A stretch of DNA of 64,000 nt from Distichodus sexfasciatus (GCA_032718565.1 JAVGVS010000097.1:74136-138135); one strand, 5' to 3'; shown: positions 50,941 to 61,244, counted from the first letter of the stretch. Notes: generated by a model not told the origin, from the letters alone. Numbers and translations are program-made.

Positions 50941-52068
50941 TAATAAACATAAAACCCAAAGTACAGTAAGAGTGTAATCAATTCTAATTTCTAGATTAAA
51001 AAAAGTAAATAAATAAAATTAAATGAAAATAAAAACAACAAAACAGACAAATGAATACAGGAACAGATGTGGGTATGAGACAGAAATGGTGGATACAAGA
51101 AATAAAATTTCTTAAAAGATTAGAAATTAGAAATCCACTAAAAATGTAAAAATAAAATGGAAAAATAGCTCAATAGATGAAACATGATAAATATTAAAAT
51201 CCCGGGTAAAAACATTTTTACCTTGAATTATAATATTTATTATTTTTCATTTATTTGATTTTTTCCACTTTATTTTTTACATTTTTACAGCAGGAAAGTG
51301 ATGAGGCTCCTCTACTTGTTGTTGTGTGTTTATAGTTTTGGTGCATGAGGATTAAGAGCCGCTGCATCTCAGCTCCCGTTTCATACAAAAGGTCCAGGTT
51401 TTATATAAAAATGCAAACGAGGTGAAAGATATGACTTTGGTTAAGCTGAAGTGATTGTTTACATGTGGTCATTATGAAAGTCTGTGGAAGGACATCACAA
51501 GCAAGCCTCAGCTTTGAGTGTGTGTGTGTGTGAAGATGTGTGTGTGTGAAGATGTGTGTGCGTGTGACAGATCTTGTCCTTGAAGCCAAGAGAGCAACAA
51601 AAATGACCCACACACACACTTGTAGTGAGATTTGGAGGCAGCCCTGTCAAGAGGAGCCTCAAAATAGCAATTTGAAGACGAGAAGGGGAGCGTGCGAGTG
51701 AGTGATTGTCAGAATGGGAGAGTGTGTGTGTGTGTGTTCCACATATCCCTCCCAGCATAAGACTAGTTGTTCACACACACACACACACTCCTTCCCAAAA
51801 GATCTGCAAGATGTCCTAATCAATGATTGTGTGTCTTTATGTGTCTCAGTGTTTGTTGATGTGTGTGTGTGTGTTTGCTTGTAAATGCTGTGTTCATGAA
51901 CCGGTGGTTCTGGTACCAGACCCGAGTGTTTCATGATGATGTTGCTGTCAGTACTCAAACCGCTTTTGCACACAAGAATAATTTATGCATTTGGCGGCGA
52001 TAAAACAGTCCGCGAAACTATCAAATGCAGGGCCGGACGATACGACCTCAAATCAATATCACGACTAA
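50941..52068. other. Unassigned sequence with scattered TG/CA runs
   Basis: TG or CA runs lie at 51518-51532, 51539-51560, 51722-51738, 51773-51788 and 51861-51874. The alternation of TG and CA runs makes frames of up to 104 codons in which Thr/His or Cys/Val repeat. No gene. Confidence 0.5.
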
Positions 52069-52737
52069 GGGTCTGTGTCCACCAAACGCATTTTTTGAGC
52101 TGGCAGCGGCTGTTTTTAATACAGATCCTATGAGCTTCAGCGTTCATCGCGCTAAGTGCCTTCAGTGGAAAAAAGCCGTGGGCGAAGATGGTTTTTACCT
52201 CAGCGCTCAGAGCGCTTCAAGTTGAAATCCGTTCAACTAGAATTAGAACAGCCCTGCGCATGTCAATGTCACTTTTCTCTTGCTAGCCAATCAAAATCGA
52301 GGAAGGGGGCGGGACATACACAGTCAAGAACTCACTAACAGCAATGTCAACGTATCTGGAGCGGCCGGGGTAGCAACAGTTATGTGATTAAACCCGCTAA
52401 CGGTGCTAACCTCCCAGCTGCTGTTTTGCACGGTTTATCTCATGCACTAGACTTCCATGTCTCGAAGACATGCGCGTATCGACTTCAAACGCTGCCGCTA
52501 ACACCGAGATGTGATTTATCTCCGCTGTAAAGATAATCTCTTTTATGTCGGCTAAACTACCCAGCTCAAAGGAACACGTTACAATGTTTAAATGATATCA
52601 GAACGAACGCGGAAGTACCCGATGACGCTGTGCGTAACGTAGCAACAACAAGTGCGGAGAGAAGCACCGATAAAGCGCCGCCCTGAAGTGAGGTTTTGAC
52701 CGCTTTAGCGCTAAAAAAGGGTTTGTGGATACAGGTT
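52069..52737. mobile_element. MITE with GTCCACCAAACG/GGTTTGTGGATAC ends
   Basis: The left end GTCTGTGTCCACCAAACGCA with TTTTTTGAGC pairs with the inverse of the right end, CTGTATCCACAAACCC with TTTTTTAGCGC. The interior has AAGTGCCTTCAGTGGAAAAA and CTCAGCGCTCAGAGCGCTTC, which recur rearranged at 4420-4640. No coding frame. Confidence 0.65.
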
Positions 52738-53345
52738 TCAAAGACATGCGCAGAATAGAATTAAACACGTCTTCGTTTTAAGAAAACGCCATTTTACTTG
52801 TTTACATGTATCCACAGAAAACTGTGATTTACTCGTTTACATGGATCCAGCATTTAGAAAAATCTTCACTTTGGAGGGCGTTTTAAAAAATATGCGTTTG
52901 AAGTGGCTGAGTCTCTGTTTACGTGTTAACAAAAGGCCCAAACGTATTAAAAAATGTGTTTATAAAAATAAATGCATACGTGTAAACTAAATGTCTTAAC
53001 TTTCTTGAGGATAAACTTAAGAATAAGGCTTAAGAAACTACTGGTGAATGAGACCCAGTGTTTTGTGAGTGTGCTAGAACAGATCGGGGAAACCAACCAA
53101 GACTGGGTGCTCACGGTTCTTACACACACACACAGAGTCTCAAATCTCATTGTGTTTCAACACACACAAACAAACATGCGGAGGCTGCAGAGCTCAGATT
53201 AGCTGTTTCCTCTAGCGTCACCGCCGTTTAGGGACTTTTAAGGAGCGCTGTGGTCCTGCTGCCGTTCCAGAACTTGTGAGTGAATCACCAAATTAGGTGT
53301 CCAGATATTTTTGTGGCCAGTAGTTTCTAACTTTATAACAGCAGT
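52738..53345. other. Unassigned sequence with element scraps
   Basis: Near 52800-52850 TTTACATG(G/T)ATCCA occurs twice. 53000-53056 (AACTTAAGAATAAGGCTTAAG and GGTGAATGAGACCC) looks like one end of the CCTCATTCAC element family. No gene. Confidence 0.45.
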
Positions 53346-53507
53346 GGGCCTCATTCACTAACCATTCTTCTGAAGAAATTTGCCGTTAAAAGCCACTCAA
53401 TTCTCACAAAGATTCTGGCGTTAACCAGAGTTTTCTTGTTTGAGATTTGTTTTGGATAAGCAGTCTTACGCAAATGTTATTGCCTGTAGCTTATTCAATT
53501 CAGTTCA

Positions 53508-53730
53508 ATTCAATTTTATTGATTTAGTTCTTAACAACAGTCATTGTCACAAAGCACTTTACATATAACCGGCTAAAACCCCCAACAAGCAAGCAAGCCC
53601 TCCTGATATTAAGTGGCAAGTAAAAACTCCCTCTAGCAGGAAGAAACCTTGAAAGGATCCATCCTCCTCTGGGCGACCGGGTGCATGAACATTTAATACA
53701 CAAGTAAATATTAGTTTCAGATTAATCGTT
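53508..53730 (-). repeat. (TTCAA)-led dispersed repeat
   Basis: TTCAGTTCAATTCAATTTTA followed by GTCATTGTCACAAAGCACTT, TAAAAACTCCCT, AGGAAGAAACCTTGA and CATCCTCCTCTGGGCGACCG. This order is a widespread fish repeat; the (TTCAA) start read in reverse looks like a retroposon tail. Confidence 0.65.
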
Positions 53731-53744
53731 ATATCTTCAAAGAA

Positions 53745-54055
53745 GTGCAGATATAAAAATAGTCTGAAAGACGCTTTTCAATCCTGCGTCGTTGCAATGG
53801 CCGCTTGCTAAGATCCACTCGGCAACATTAAGCTAAAATTAGTTTAATATTAAATTAAATTTCGGGTCAAGTCCATACAGTCCAAACGAGGTCCAGCTGG
53901 TTCCGGATGATGGAGTCTCTGATTTAATACTCATAGAAAAGTGAAAATATAAAAATAGTCCGAGGGACGCTTTTGAACCCCGGGCCGTTGCAGGGGCCGC
54001 TTGCTAAGATCCACTCAGCAACGTTAAGATAAATTTAGATCAGTATTAAATTGCT
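53745..54055. repeat. ~115-bp direct duplication inside the repeat
   Basis: 53748-53860 and 53939-54050 share AATATAAAAATAGTC or GATATAAAAATAGTC, then GACGCTTTT, GGCCGCTTGCTAAGATCCAC and AATTAGTTTAATATTAAATT-like sequence. The copies are 190 bases apart in the same orientation. Confidence 0.75.
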
Positions 54056-54348
54056 AATTCAGTTCAGCATTGCCTTCAATTCTATTAAGTTATGTAAGTG
54101 TTTTTATTTCAAAAGGCTTCTTAAGATAGAAATTTAGGAGAACACTACAGTAAAATATTGTGAATGAAGCTCAATGCCTTCTGTTGAGGTTCAGATGTAT
54201 TTTTAACCCAAACTTTACTCTTAACGCATGCTAAAATGTCAGACTTTTATCAAAATGTCAGGACGTCACCTGGGTGGATTTGCAGAGACAGACCTGTGTT
54301 TAGGAGATTAGAGGAAAAATGACAGAAAGGCATTAATAAGGATTGTTA

Positions 54349-54709
54349 CAATGGTTCGCTATAATTTTTTTGATATTACAATGACGAGATGATGACAGCG
54401 ATGCGACAAAATTGTATAAAGGTGAACGCTGCAGCGTAAGTGGTATGTTATGTTGGGACGCTGCCGAGATGTATGCAGTGAGATGCCTCACTCTCATCAG
54501 CGATCATCAGAGTTCACTTGTCTCGGTCTTTGAGCGCATATTTTTTTCTGTTATTGGTGTTTCGAAGCCCAATTTTAATGAAGAAGCATGTCTTCCAAAC
54601 GCCCAGGTATGTCTCCTGCTGATAGTGCAGCGCCCCCCACTTCACGATATTTCTTGCCACGACATGGGGTCATCGGACTGCATCTCCATCGTAAGTCGAG
54701 GACTACCTG
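54349..54709 (+). mobile_element. pogo/Tigger-like element, internal deletion derivative
   Basis: Flanked by TA on both sides (54347-54348, 54710-54711). The left tip CAATGGTTCGCTATAATTTT and the next bases TTACAATGACGAGATGATGA follow the layout of Tigger elements. The right tip GTAAGTCGAGGACTACCTG is a typical CGTAAGTCGAGGACTACC end. Between them only the first codons of the transposase remain. Confidence 0.7.
54588..54638 (+). pseudogene. pogo/Tigger transposase N-terminal stub
   Basis: From ATG at 54588 the frame reads MSSKRPGMSPADSAAPP, close to the usual start of Tigger-type transposases, which go on to a CENP-B-like helix-turn-helix domain. Here it runs directly into the 3' end of the element, so no DNA-binding or DDE domain is encoded. 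Confidence 0.6.
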
Positions 54710-54714
54710 TACAA

Positions 54715-54965
54715 ACAGTTTGTAGTGTAACGGTCAAGGAGTTGGGAGTAGGGAGCCCTGTGATCAGAAGGTCACTAGTTCGAATCCGGGACCAGTAATT
54801 GTACCACCGAGGTACTCATGAGCAAGGTACCATCCCAAAGCACTGTGCCTCGGACGCCGCCATGTCAGCTGCCCAGTGCTCCTTCACGGATGGGTCAAAT
54901 GGAAAACAGAATTTTGATTAGGTATGTGTTGTGCTGTTCACAATGACTAATAATCACTCACTTTC
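54715..54965 (+). mobile_element. Main tRNA-SINE family, copy 9 (near complete)
   Basis: TTTGTAGTGTAACGGTCAAG, GTGATCAGAAGGTCACTAG, box B GTTCGAATCCGGG, GTACTCATGAGCAAGGTACC, CAGCTGCCCAGTGCTCC, and a tail ACTAATAATCACTCACTTTC. It begins a few bases after the pogo-like element. Confidence 0.85.
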
Positions 54966-55090
54966 ACCAAATGGTCAGAGCGACAACCGGGCAGACAGAT
55001 GGTGTAACAGACCGATATTTGGGATCAACAAAACATTTTCACACAACAGCAAGCTGTATAAACACACTGCTGGTCAGATAAATTGATAGG

Positions 55091-55170
55091 AGTGTTTGGT
55101 AGTGTAATGGTTAGGAATTTGACCCCATGATTGGTAGGTTGCCAGTTCAAGTCCCGAACCGGTAAAGGTG
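55091..55170 (+). mobile_element. Main tRNA-SINE family, copy 10, left part
   Basis: AGTGTTTGGTAGTGTAATGG, GACCCCATGATTGGTAGG, box B GTTCAAGTCCCGAACC and GGTAAAGGT, then interrupted by a minus-strand SINE. The right part continues at 55418. Confidence 0.85.
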
Positions 55171-55172
55171 AA

Positions 55173-55413
55173 AAGTGAAAGATTATTTTGTCATTATGAA
55201 CACACCACAGCACACACTGCACCATTATACCGACCTTCAGATGGATCCATCCGTAAAGGAGCAGTGGGTAGCTAACAAGCGCCGCGAGCACAGTGCTTGG
55301 GGACGGTACCTTGCTCATGAGTACCTCAGTGGTAACTTCATCGGCCCTGATTCAAAACTTATGACCTTCTGATCAATAGGAGAACACCCTACCGTTATGC
55401 CAATTAACTGCCC
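55173..55413 (-). mobile_element. Main tRNA-SINE family, copy 11, inserted in copy 10
   Basis: A complete minus-strand copy: its tail (AAGTGAAAGATTATTTTGTC) is at the left, GGACGGTACCTTGCTCATGA in the middle, and the tRNA-like head (CTACCGTTATGCCAATTAAC) at the right. It sits between the two halves of copy 10. Confidence 0.85.
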
Positions 55414-55417
55414 TTTA

Positions 55418-55548
55418 GGTACTACTGAGGCAGGTAATCAATAAAGCAAGCAGTATCATTCCGCAAGGACTGCCCACTGCTTCATGGATGTTAAATGCAG
55501 AGGTCATGTGCCAGGTCTACAATGACAAATAATCATCACTTAAATTGT
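55418..55548 (+). mobile_element. Main tRNA-SINE family, copy 10, right part
   Basis: AGGTACTACTGAGGCAGG picks up exactly where 55170 left off in family order. It continues through GACTGCCCACTGCTTC, TTAAATGCAGAGGTCATG and GACAAATAATCATCACTT. Confidence 0.8.
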
Positions 55549-55639
55549 CAAGAGACTAAAAAAGAATCATTTTAAATAAAATCCACTTTGTGTAACTGAT
55601 GGTGCGTCACCAGGTCAGAGCCCTGCAGAAGAGTGGTAT

Positions 55640-55970
55640 AAGGCCCTGCTCACAACGGACGCCTGAACCAGGCATTTTTGGCGTCAGGAAGCCAGGTGAC
55701 ACTTTATCGAACGCCGACCGCTTTCTGCCTGGCTGGAGCAAATCAAAGCGCTCACACGGGGTGTTCGCCGTACGCGCTGTTCGCAGGCCAACAAACGCTG
55801 CATGCAACGCTTGGCGCGCCAAAATCCCGACGAACACGTAGGAAAACGACGTTTATTGCGGACGCCAGTGAAACGCTTTCAATCGAATGCAGAGCTACAA
55901 ACGCAAAAACGCTGTAGAGGAGTGCCTAGAGGGCGCTCATTTGAACGCTCGCGGTGACGAGGCCTAAATC
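55640..55970. mobile_element. CpG-rich MITE with AGGCC(C/T) ends, copy 2 (inverted relative to copy 1)
   Basis: It opens AAGGCCCTGCTCAC and closes GTGACGAGGCCTAA. GGACGCCTGAACCAGGC, AACGCTGCATGCAACGCTTG and CTAGAGGGCGC(T/C) are the reverse of blocks in 26961-27292. Frames of 76-80 codons on both strands are CpG-driven and have no domain. Confidence 0.7.
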
Positions 55971-55972
55971 AG

Positions 55973-56397
55973 AGATATAGAACAGAGTGAAGTTTTTATT
56001 TATGTTCCTGCCGTGAACAACGGAATATCAGGAATATGTTTAAACTCCAGTTGGCTGAAATCTTACATATTCTGTAATAGATGAGCCTACTATAATCTTC
56101 CCGGGCTTCTTAAATACAGCAAATAACAGAGTTACTCAGGAATATAAGATGATAAACACACTGAGTTCTGTGGGTTCGTCATGTGTAATTCTCAGTGGGA
56201 CAAACTGAAGGTTGTCTGTGGGAGTGAAACTGGAGATGTGATGAAGTTTCTTCTCCTGTACATAACCCTGATGCCACTAACACGTTATTACAAGTTAAAA
56301 GTTTAACACAAAACAAGTGCTCATTGAACCAACGCTTTCTTTAGTTCCCAGACATCACACATTGATGTGAGCTAACATTCATAATCCCGACTTAATC
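55973..56397. other. Unassigned sequence
   Basis: Nothing recognised. Confidence 0.5.
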
Positions 56398-56545
56398 CCA
56401 ACTGGGGTCGGGGCACTACGGGTGCAAGGTGGGGACTAACCCTGGGCAGGCGCCAACACACCGCAGGGCACACACACTAAGACAATCACACTCTCATTCA
56501 CACCTTACGGGACCTATTTAGAGTCACCAGTTATGATTAAATAAT
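56398..56545 (-). repeat. V-SINE tail (minus)
   Basis: On the minus strand: TGACTCTAAATAGGTCCC, GTGTGAATGAGAGTGTGATT, TGCGGTGTGTTGGCGCCTGC and CCAGGGTTAGTCCC. The same order occurs at 22225-22312 in the best V-SINE copy. Confidence 0.7.
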
Positions 56546-56944
56546 AATTTAATTAAATTGGCATATTCAATAAATGCATATTAGCTGACCCCGAGATGCA
56601 GGGGGTTGCAACCTGTTTGTCCTTAAACGCTTAGTAAACCTGAAAGGCCAGGGTTCTGTATGTTGTCACGCTATGTATGGAGCGGACGAGACTGCGGAAG
56701 GTTTGTTTAAAGGCATGATTTATTACAGAACAGCAGACAGGGAGGCAACAGGGGCCAGACAGAACGAACAAGCACACGAGACAAAGACGCAGAGACAGGC
56801 TAACATTCACTACACAAAAACCCTAGGGCTAACTCGGGGAACAGAGACAGGTACAGGCTGGGACTAGGGAACGGAATAGATCGGGGACAGGAACTATAAC
56901 GAGGGGGTAGGACGGACTGGAACAGAACGGAACAACACCTAAGA

Positions 56945-57155
56945 CTAACCTAACTCTAAAGCTAATCGAATGGCTAACTATGCTAAAGCTAATGCTAACA
57001 CTAATGCTAACTGCTATACTAAGGCTAAAGGCTAATTATGCTAATGCTAACCGCTATGCTAAAGCTAAAGGGAAAAGGTGAACAGGAAGTGACTATGCTA
57101 ATGCTAATTGCTAAGCTAACTATGCTAACACTAATGGTGAGGGCTAACTCTTAAA
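56945..57155. repeat. Degenerate (GCTAAT)n-type hexamer array
   Basis: ATGCTAATGCTAA, CACTAATGCTAAC, GGCTAAAGGCTAA and similar strings recur over about 210 bases with a roughly 6-base periodicity. Confidence 0.8.
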
Positions 57156-57330
57156 CTATCTCCTAAACGTCTAACAAACACTCAACACATAGCACATGAC
57201 AAGGACAAACTTAACTTTGATTTCTGGGACGGAACAGCAGACATCAGCCGATAGCTAGCACACGGCAGACAGGAGCATGGCAGAGGTAACGTGAGGGTGC
57301 ACCGACGAAGACTATCACAAAGGACTGGAC

Positions 57331-57338
57331 TTATATAG
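57331..57338 (-). promoter_or_regulatory. TATA-type box of the candidate LTR
   Basis: CTATATAA on the minus strand, within CCCTATATAAGTCC, about 80 bases from the LTR start. The match is clear; promoter activity is inference. Confidence 0.4.
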
Positions 57339-57443
57339 GGCTGACTCAAACACCTGACACAGACATCCAAACCAATGGATTACACACAACTAGACACCAA
57401 GGGAGGAGCCGACACAACATCACCATAAAAGGACATAAACGCT

Positions 57444-57990
57444 GCGTCCGAAATCGCATACTTCCCTACTATATAGTATGTGAAACAGTATGCGAGGTTA
57501 GTAGTATGTCCGAATTCATGGCGAGAAGTACCCGGATGACCTACTGCTTCCGGCCGAATTCTGTAGTAGGCATTCGATGGACACTTCACTCATCCCATAA
57601 GCGCGGCGGGAGAGGCGCGTCATATTCAAAAAATGGCGGAAAACGGAGACGCGGCTCTTTTCAAGTGTAAGTACCTTAAGGAAAACGTTGTGAGCAGCTG
57701 ACCTATGCCTCCTCTGAGCTGTTGATCCAGTCAACGTTAAAACGCCGACGAAAGCTGTAAGCATTACGAACAACATTGCTGATGTTCTGCAGTAGAGGGG
57801 TTTCTTAATGTTCAAGGCTTGTTGTGACGACACATGACACGTGACAACATCAACACAGCGGATGTAAAACGTCCGAATTCCATTCATACTACTCTCATTC
57901 ATACTATATAGAACATACTGTTTTAACGGTAGAGCAGTACGTTTAAATTCAAATGTAGTACCTACTCAAGTAGTATGCGATTTCGACGAG
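57444..57990. mobile_element. PIF/Harbinger-like MITE with CGTCCGAAATCGCATACT ends
   Basis: The left end GCGTCCGAAATCGCATACTT pairs with the right end AGTAGTATGCGATTTCGACG. TAGTATG/CATACTA motifs recur near both ends (57476, 57501, 57884, 57900). The interior has AAAATGGCGGAAAACGGAGA. The 128-codon minus-strand frame has no transposase motif. Such ends are well known in fish Harbinger-type MITEs; the exact target duplication could not be fixed. Confidence 0.75.
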
Positions 57991-58935
57991 CAATACACAC
58001 CACGAACACTGAACCCCAGTGAAACTATATACATCGTCTCTAGCGGCTACTAGTGGCCGGCGGGGCCAACTGTCCTGGGGGAGACATGGCATATGTGAGG
58101 ATCGATGCTCTTATGAAATGCTTTTATAGAGAAGTTACAGGTTTTATTAGAAACGCTGAAAGTGTGAAAAATGTGCTTTTGTTTGCTTCGGTTAAAGCAT
58201 AGATTATTAAAAATGAAATTATTTTTAAACTAGTATTTCTGGGAATCAGTGAAAGTACCTCACAAAGATAGAAAGAATTGCCTGAGGGTGTGTGTGAGGC
58301 TATATGTTAGTTTCTTAATGACACACTGAATCATATACACACACAAATGCATTTCATCCTGCAGATGTGAAAATTTTGATTGAGAGCAAAGAGGAGCTGC
58401 AGCATTAAAGTCATGTACAGAAATATGACAAACGTACTTCCATTAAAGCGCACAAACGGCTCCAACACCTGCACCGTACACACTCGGGGCTTTTAGATCT
58501 ACATCCACATACAGAGATGTGAAATCACAAAAGGTTCGGGGCACTGATTTCAGGAGAAATAAATCTTATCTTTTCATCTTACTCACTTTTCAAAGCCCAG
58601 CGAGAATAAACAAACCTGCCCTGCAAGCTGCTCGATTAGAAAAGCTCTTCCCTCTCATCACTCACTCACTCCCCAGCTGCACAGACTCATCCGTTTCTGT
58701 TCTCAGTACGTGATTTTGTAGCTCTCTCTGCGCTCAGGACAGACCTGCTTCCATCACTACTCTGGAGAAGGAAATGGAAGTAAAATTAAAACCACATATC
58801 ACACCGACGTTATCTCTTTATTCATACCAGAGCTGCTGCATTATAGGGAGACTCCTAAATACTGTTATTATTATAATTCATGAGGAATGGACACTCACTA
58901 AACACATTTATATTGATACAATATAGGAAAAGGTA
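57991..58935. other. Unassigned sequence
   Basis: Mixed composition, no frame longer than 64 codons, no clear repeat. Confidence 0.45.
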
Positions 58936-58990
58936 GCATGAAATATAAGCATACATGAAATATAAGCATACATGAAATATAAGCATACAT
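58936..58990. repeat. 17-bp tandem repeat, three units
   Basis: GAAATATAAGCATACAT occurs three times head to tail. Confidence 0.9.
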
Positions 58991-59134
58991 ACACCACTAA
59001 TAATAATCATCATCATCATCATCATCATCATCACTGTATTATAATAATATATACAGATATAAACTATTATTAATTATTATGAATATAAATAGTTATAATT
59101 AATGAAATTGTATTTATTTAGTATTTTGACAAAT

Positions 59135-59188
<54 letters not shown>

Positions 59189-59415
59189 TACTTATTTATT
59201 TTCAATTGTACAATTTAAAAAATTGCATTTTTAAAGAGTGCATGATATAAAATAGTTATTAATAAAATTGATATAATAATAATAATAATAACAACAACAA
59301 CAGTAATAATAATATAAAGAAATTAATAATTATTAATTATTATGAATATGTACATAGTTTTAATTAATAATATATTACTATTATATTTTTTATAAATTCT
59401 GATTATTTACTTGAC

Positions 59416-59495
<80 letters not shown>

Positions 59496-59568
59496 GAATG
59501 TATAATTGAAGAAAATGGCATTTCTAAAGAGAGTGCTGCAATAGTTATTCAGAACGCTCAATTGTATA

Positions 59569-59639
<71 letters not shown>

Positions 59640-59660
59640 TATAGTTATATTTATAGTTGG
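58991..59660. repeat. AT-rich block with (ATC)n and three long (TA)n tracts
   Basis: (ATC)n at 59008-59032; pure TA at 59138-59182, 59417-59492 and 59573-59632. Units such as AATTATTAATTATTATGAAT (59070, 59325) and CAATTGTACAATT/AATTGAATGTATAATTGAAG with GGCATTTCTAAAGAG-like strings recur, pointing to a local tandem duplication of several hundred bases. Confidence 0.85.
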
Positions 59661-60107
59661 TAGAATACTTTTGCTGTGTGGAGACCAAGTCATCTAAAGT
59701 TATTCTACTTTAAATTGAAAGTTCACGAGTGTCATCATTTTTACATGAATGTTCACGCTTACTACATGCTGTTAGATAGAAACTACATTCAGCTTTATTT
59801 GCTAAGATTACAGGAGGTGTGGAGAAGCTCCCGAATACAGCTCTCCTAATGAGAAGAGTCCGCCCATCAGCAGCGTTCAAGGTGCAGAGCTGAGATACGG
59901 GAATGTGCTTGAAGGCGCTGGAGCAGAACTTTAGACAGGCAGAAGTGAAGGAGGAGGATAAATGAAGCTGGTGTTGGAGCGCTGAAGATCATTAGCCATA
60001 CGTTAGCAAGCACCGCCGCTATCAAACGCTGCACAACTGCAGCAGGAGTCAGCAGATTTTCCTCTTCATTGTTCATCAGACGACACCTCCACAAATCAAT
60101 TCTTATT
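59661..60107. other. Unassigned sequence
   Basis: A 119-codon minus-strand frame (59867-60226) crosses the CA repeat. Its left part is not low-complexity but has no recognised domain. I do not call a gene. Confidence 0.4.
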
Positions 60108-60140
60108 AATACACACACACACACACATACACACACACAT
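60108..60140. repeat. (CA)n microsatellite
   Basis: A CA run with one TACACA interruption. Confidence 0.95.
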
Positions 60141-60804
60141 CTATGTACGGAAGATAAAATGTACGAAGCGGAATCCCCTTTGCAGGAGAGTTCACAAAAC
60201 GATGAGGAACTCAGTCTAACAAGCAAATATTTATGTCACTGTACTTTTGGGGACATAGTCTTAATACAGCTAAATAAGGCCAAACCCTAAACCTATCTAT
60301 AATCAGAATCAAAATGAAGTTTTTGCCAAGAAATTTGCTCTGGTGATTGGTGCTAAGAAATTAAGAGCAAGAAGATTTTTTTATGTACTAATATCACTAA
60401 GACACTAATATAAACAGAAGATATGGATTATTTCAAACGTCACAGTATGCAGCTGACAATGTATTAGCATCAGCTGCACGACATTTGTACGTAGCTTTTT
60501 TTCAGGATTCTGATTGACTAACACGGCTTTATGCTTCTCGTTACACTGCCGCCTATAGGTTTGGCATGCTCATAACACCTCGTGACAGCGTATTTATGTG
60601 GATTTGTGTAAATAAATACTTTTAGGAAAACCATCTGGGGTGAACAAGGATCTTTCTGAAAATGGAGAGGGGGAAATAGCCGTTTCTGTGAATGTAGACG
60701 TGGCTTAAATGTGGCCATGGATCTGTGCATAGTGTTGAAGAATGCATGCTGGTTTTACCTGTCAAAATGAGAGATTAAAATCTGTAAGTTTTCTTTAGTG
60801 AACG
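60141..60804. other. Unassigned sequence
   Basis: Nothing recognised. Confidence 0.5.
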
Positions 60805-61012
60805 TAAAAGTTAGTGATTATTTGTCATTGTGCAAAGGTCACAACCAATGATCCATTTGTGAAGTAGCAGTGGGCAGCCAACAAGGGCATTGCCCGGGGA
60901 GCAGTGTCTGGGGACGGCGCCTTGCTCACGAGTACCAGTACTCAGATTTGAACCTGCGACTTTCTGATCACGAGGCAAACACCCCACTGTTACACCACCA
61001 ACTACCCCATTA
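60805..61012 (-). mobile_element. Main tRNA-SINE family, copy 12 (minus)
   Basis: The tail GTGATTATTTGTCATTGTGC is at the left, GCAGTGTCTGGGGACGGCGC in the body, and the head with box B inverse TTTGAACCTGCGAC and GTTACACCACCAACTACCCC at the right. Confidence 0.85.
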
Positions 61013-61089
61013 TTTTAGGACCGTTAGGATGCTGTTGTTAATCTGGGGCTGGAATAAACTGGGCAGAACTATACAAGCCAGTATATGCT

Positions 61090-61185
61090 CATTAGTTTGA
61101 TAATAGTGACCTCTACGTGAAGGCAGCGCCCGGGGAATGGTACCTCATTGGTACCTTTACCGGTCCAGGACTTGAACCGGATGTC
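61090..61185 (-). mobile_element. Main tRNA-SINE family, copy 13 (minus, fragment)
   Basis: GACCTCTACGTGAAGGCAGC, GGTACCTTTACCGGTCCAGG and box B inverse CTTGAACC. An internal deletion removes the GAGCAAGGTACC part. It ends in TGTCTTGAATCTTGAATATT. Confidence 0.7.
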
Positions 61186-61244
61186 TTGAATCTTGAATAT
61201 TATAACAGACGGAAATTCAAACATTGTTCTTTGGCTTTCCATGG

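Larger units (their letters stand above)
53346..54173. mobile_element. GGGCCTCATTCAC-ended element with internal insertion
   Basis: The left end GGGCCTCATTCACTAA and the right end TTGTGAATGAAGCTC are imperfect inverted sequences. TTCTTAAG-type motifs lie near both ends. The middle is occupied by a (TTCAA)-type repeat from about 53508 and by a duplicated block. Boundaries are approximate. Confidence 0.5.
56661..57419 (-). mobile_element. Candidate solo LTR (minus orientation)
   Basis: The segment starts TGTTGTCACGC and ends GCCGACACAACA, giving TGTTGT/ACAACA inverted ends. On the minus strand a CTATATAA box lies at 57331-57338, about 80 bases inside the start, and AATAAA at 56718-56723, about 60 bases before the end, the layout of an LTR. 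A GCTAAT/GCTAAC-rich stretch fills 56945-57155. No target duplication was found (CTGTA against TCACC), so this remains tentative. Confidence 0.45.

Noticed and set aside
54412..54798. 128-codon plus-strand frame as a single gene
   Set aside because: It runs from the 5' region of a pogo-like element through its 3' end into a SINE. Only the 17-codon stub in another frame looks like real protein.
57516..57902. 128-codon minus-strand frame as a transposase
   Set aside because: It lies inside a Harbinger-like MITE but shows no DDE or DNA-binding motif and is probably chance.
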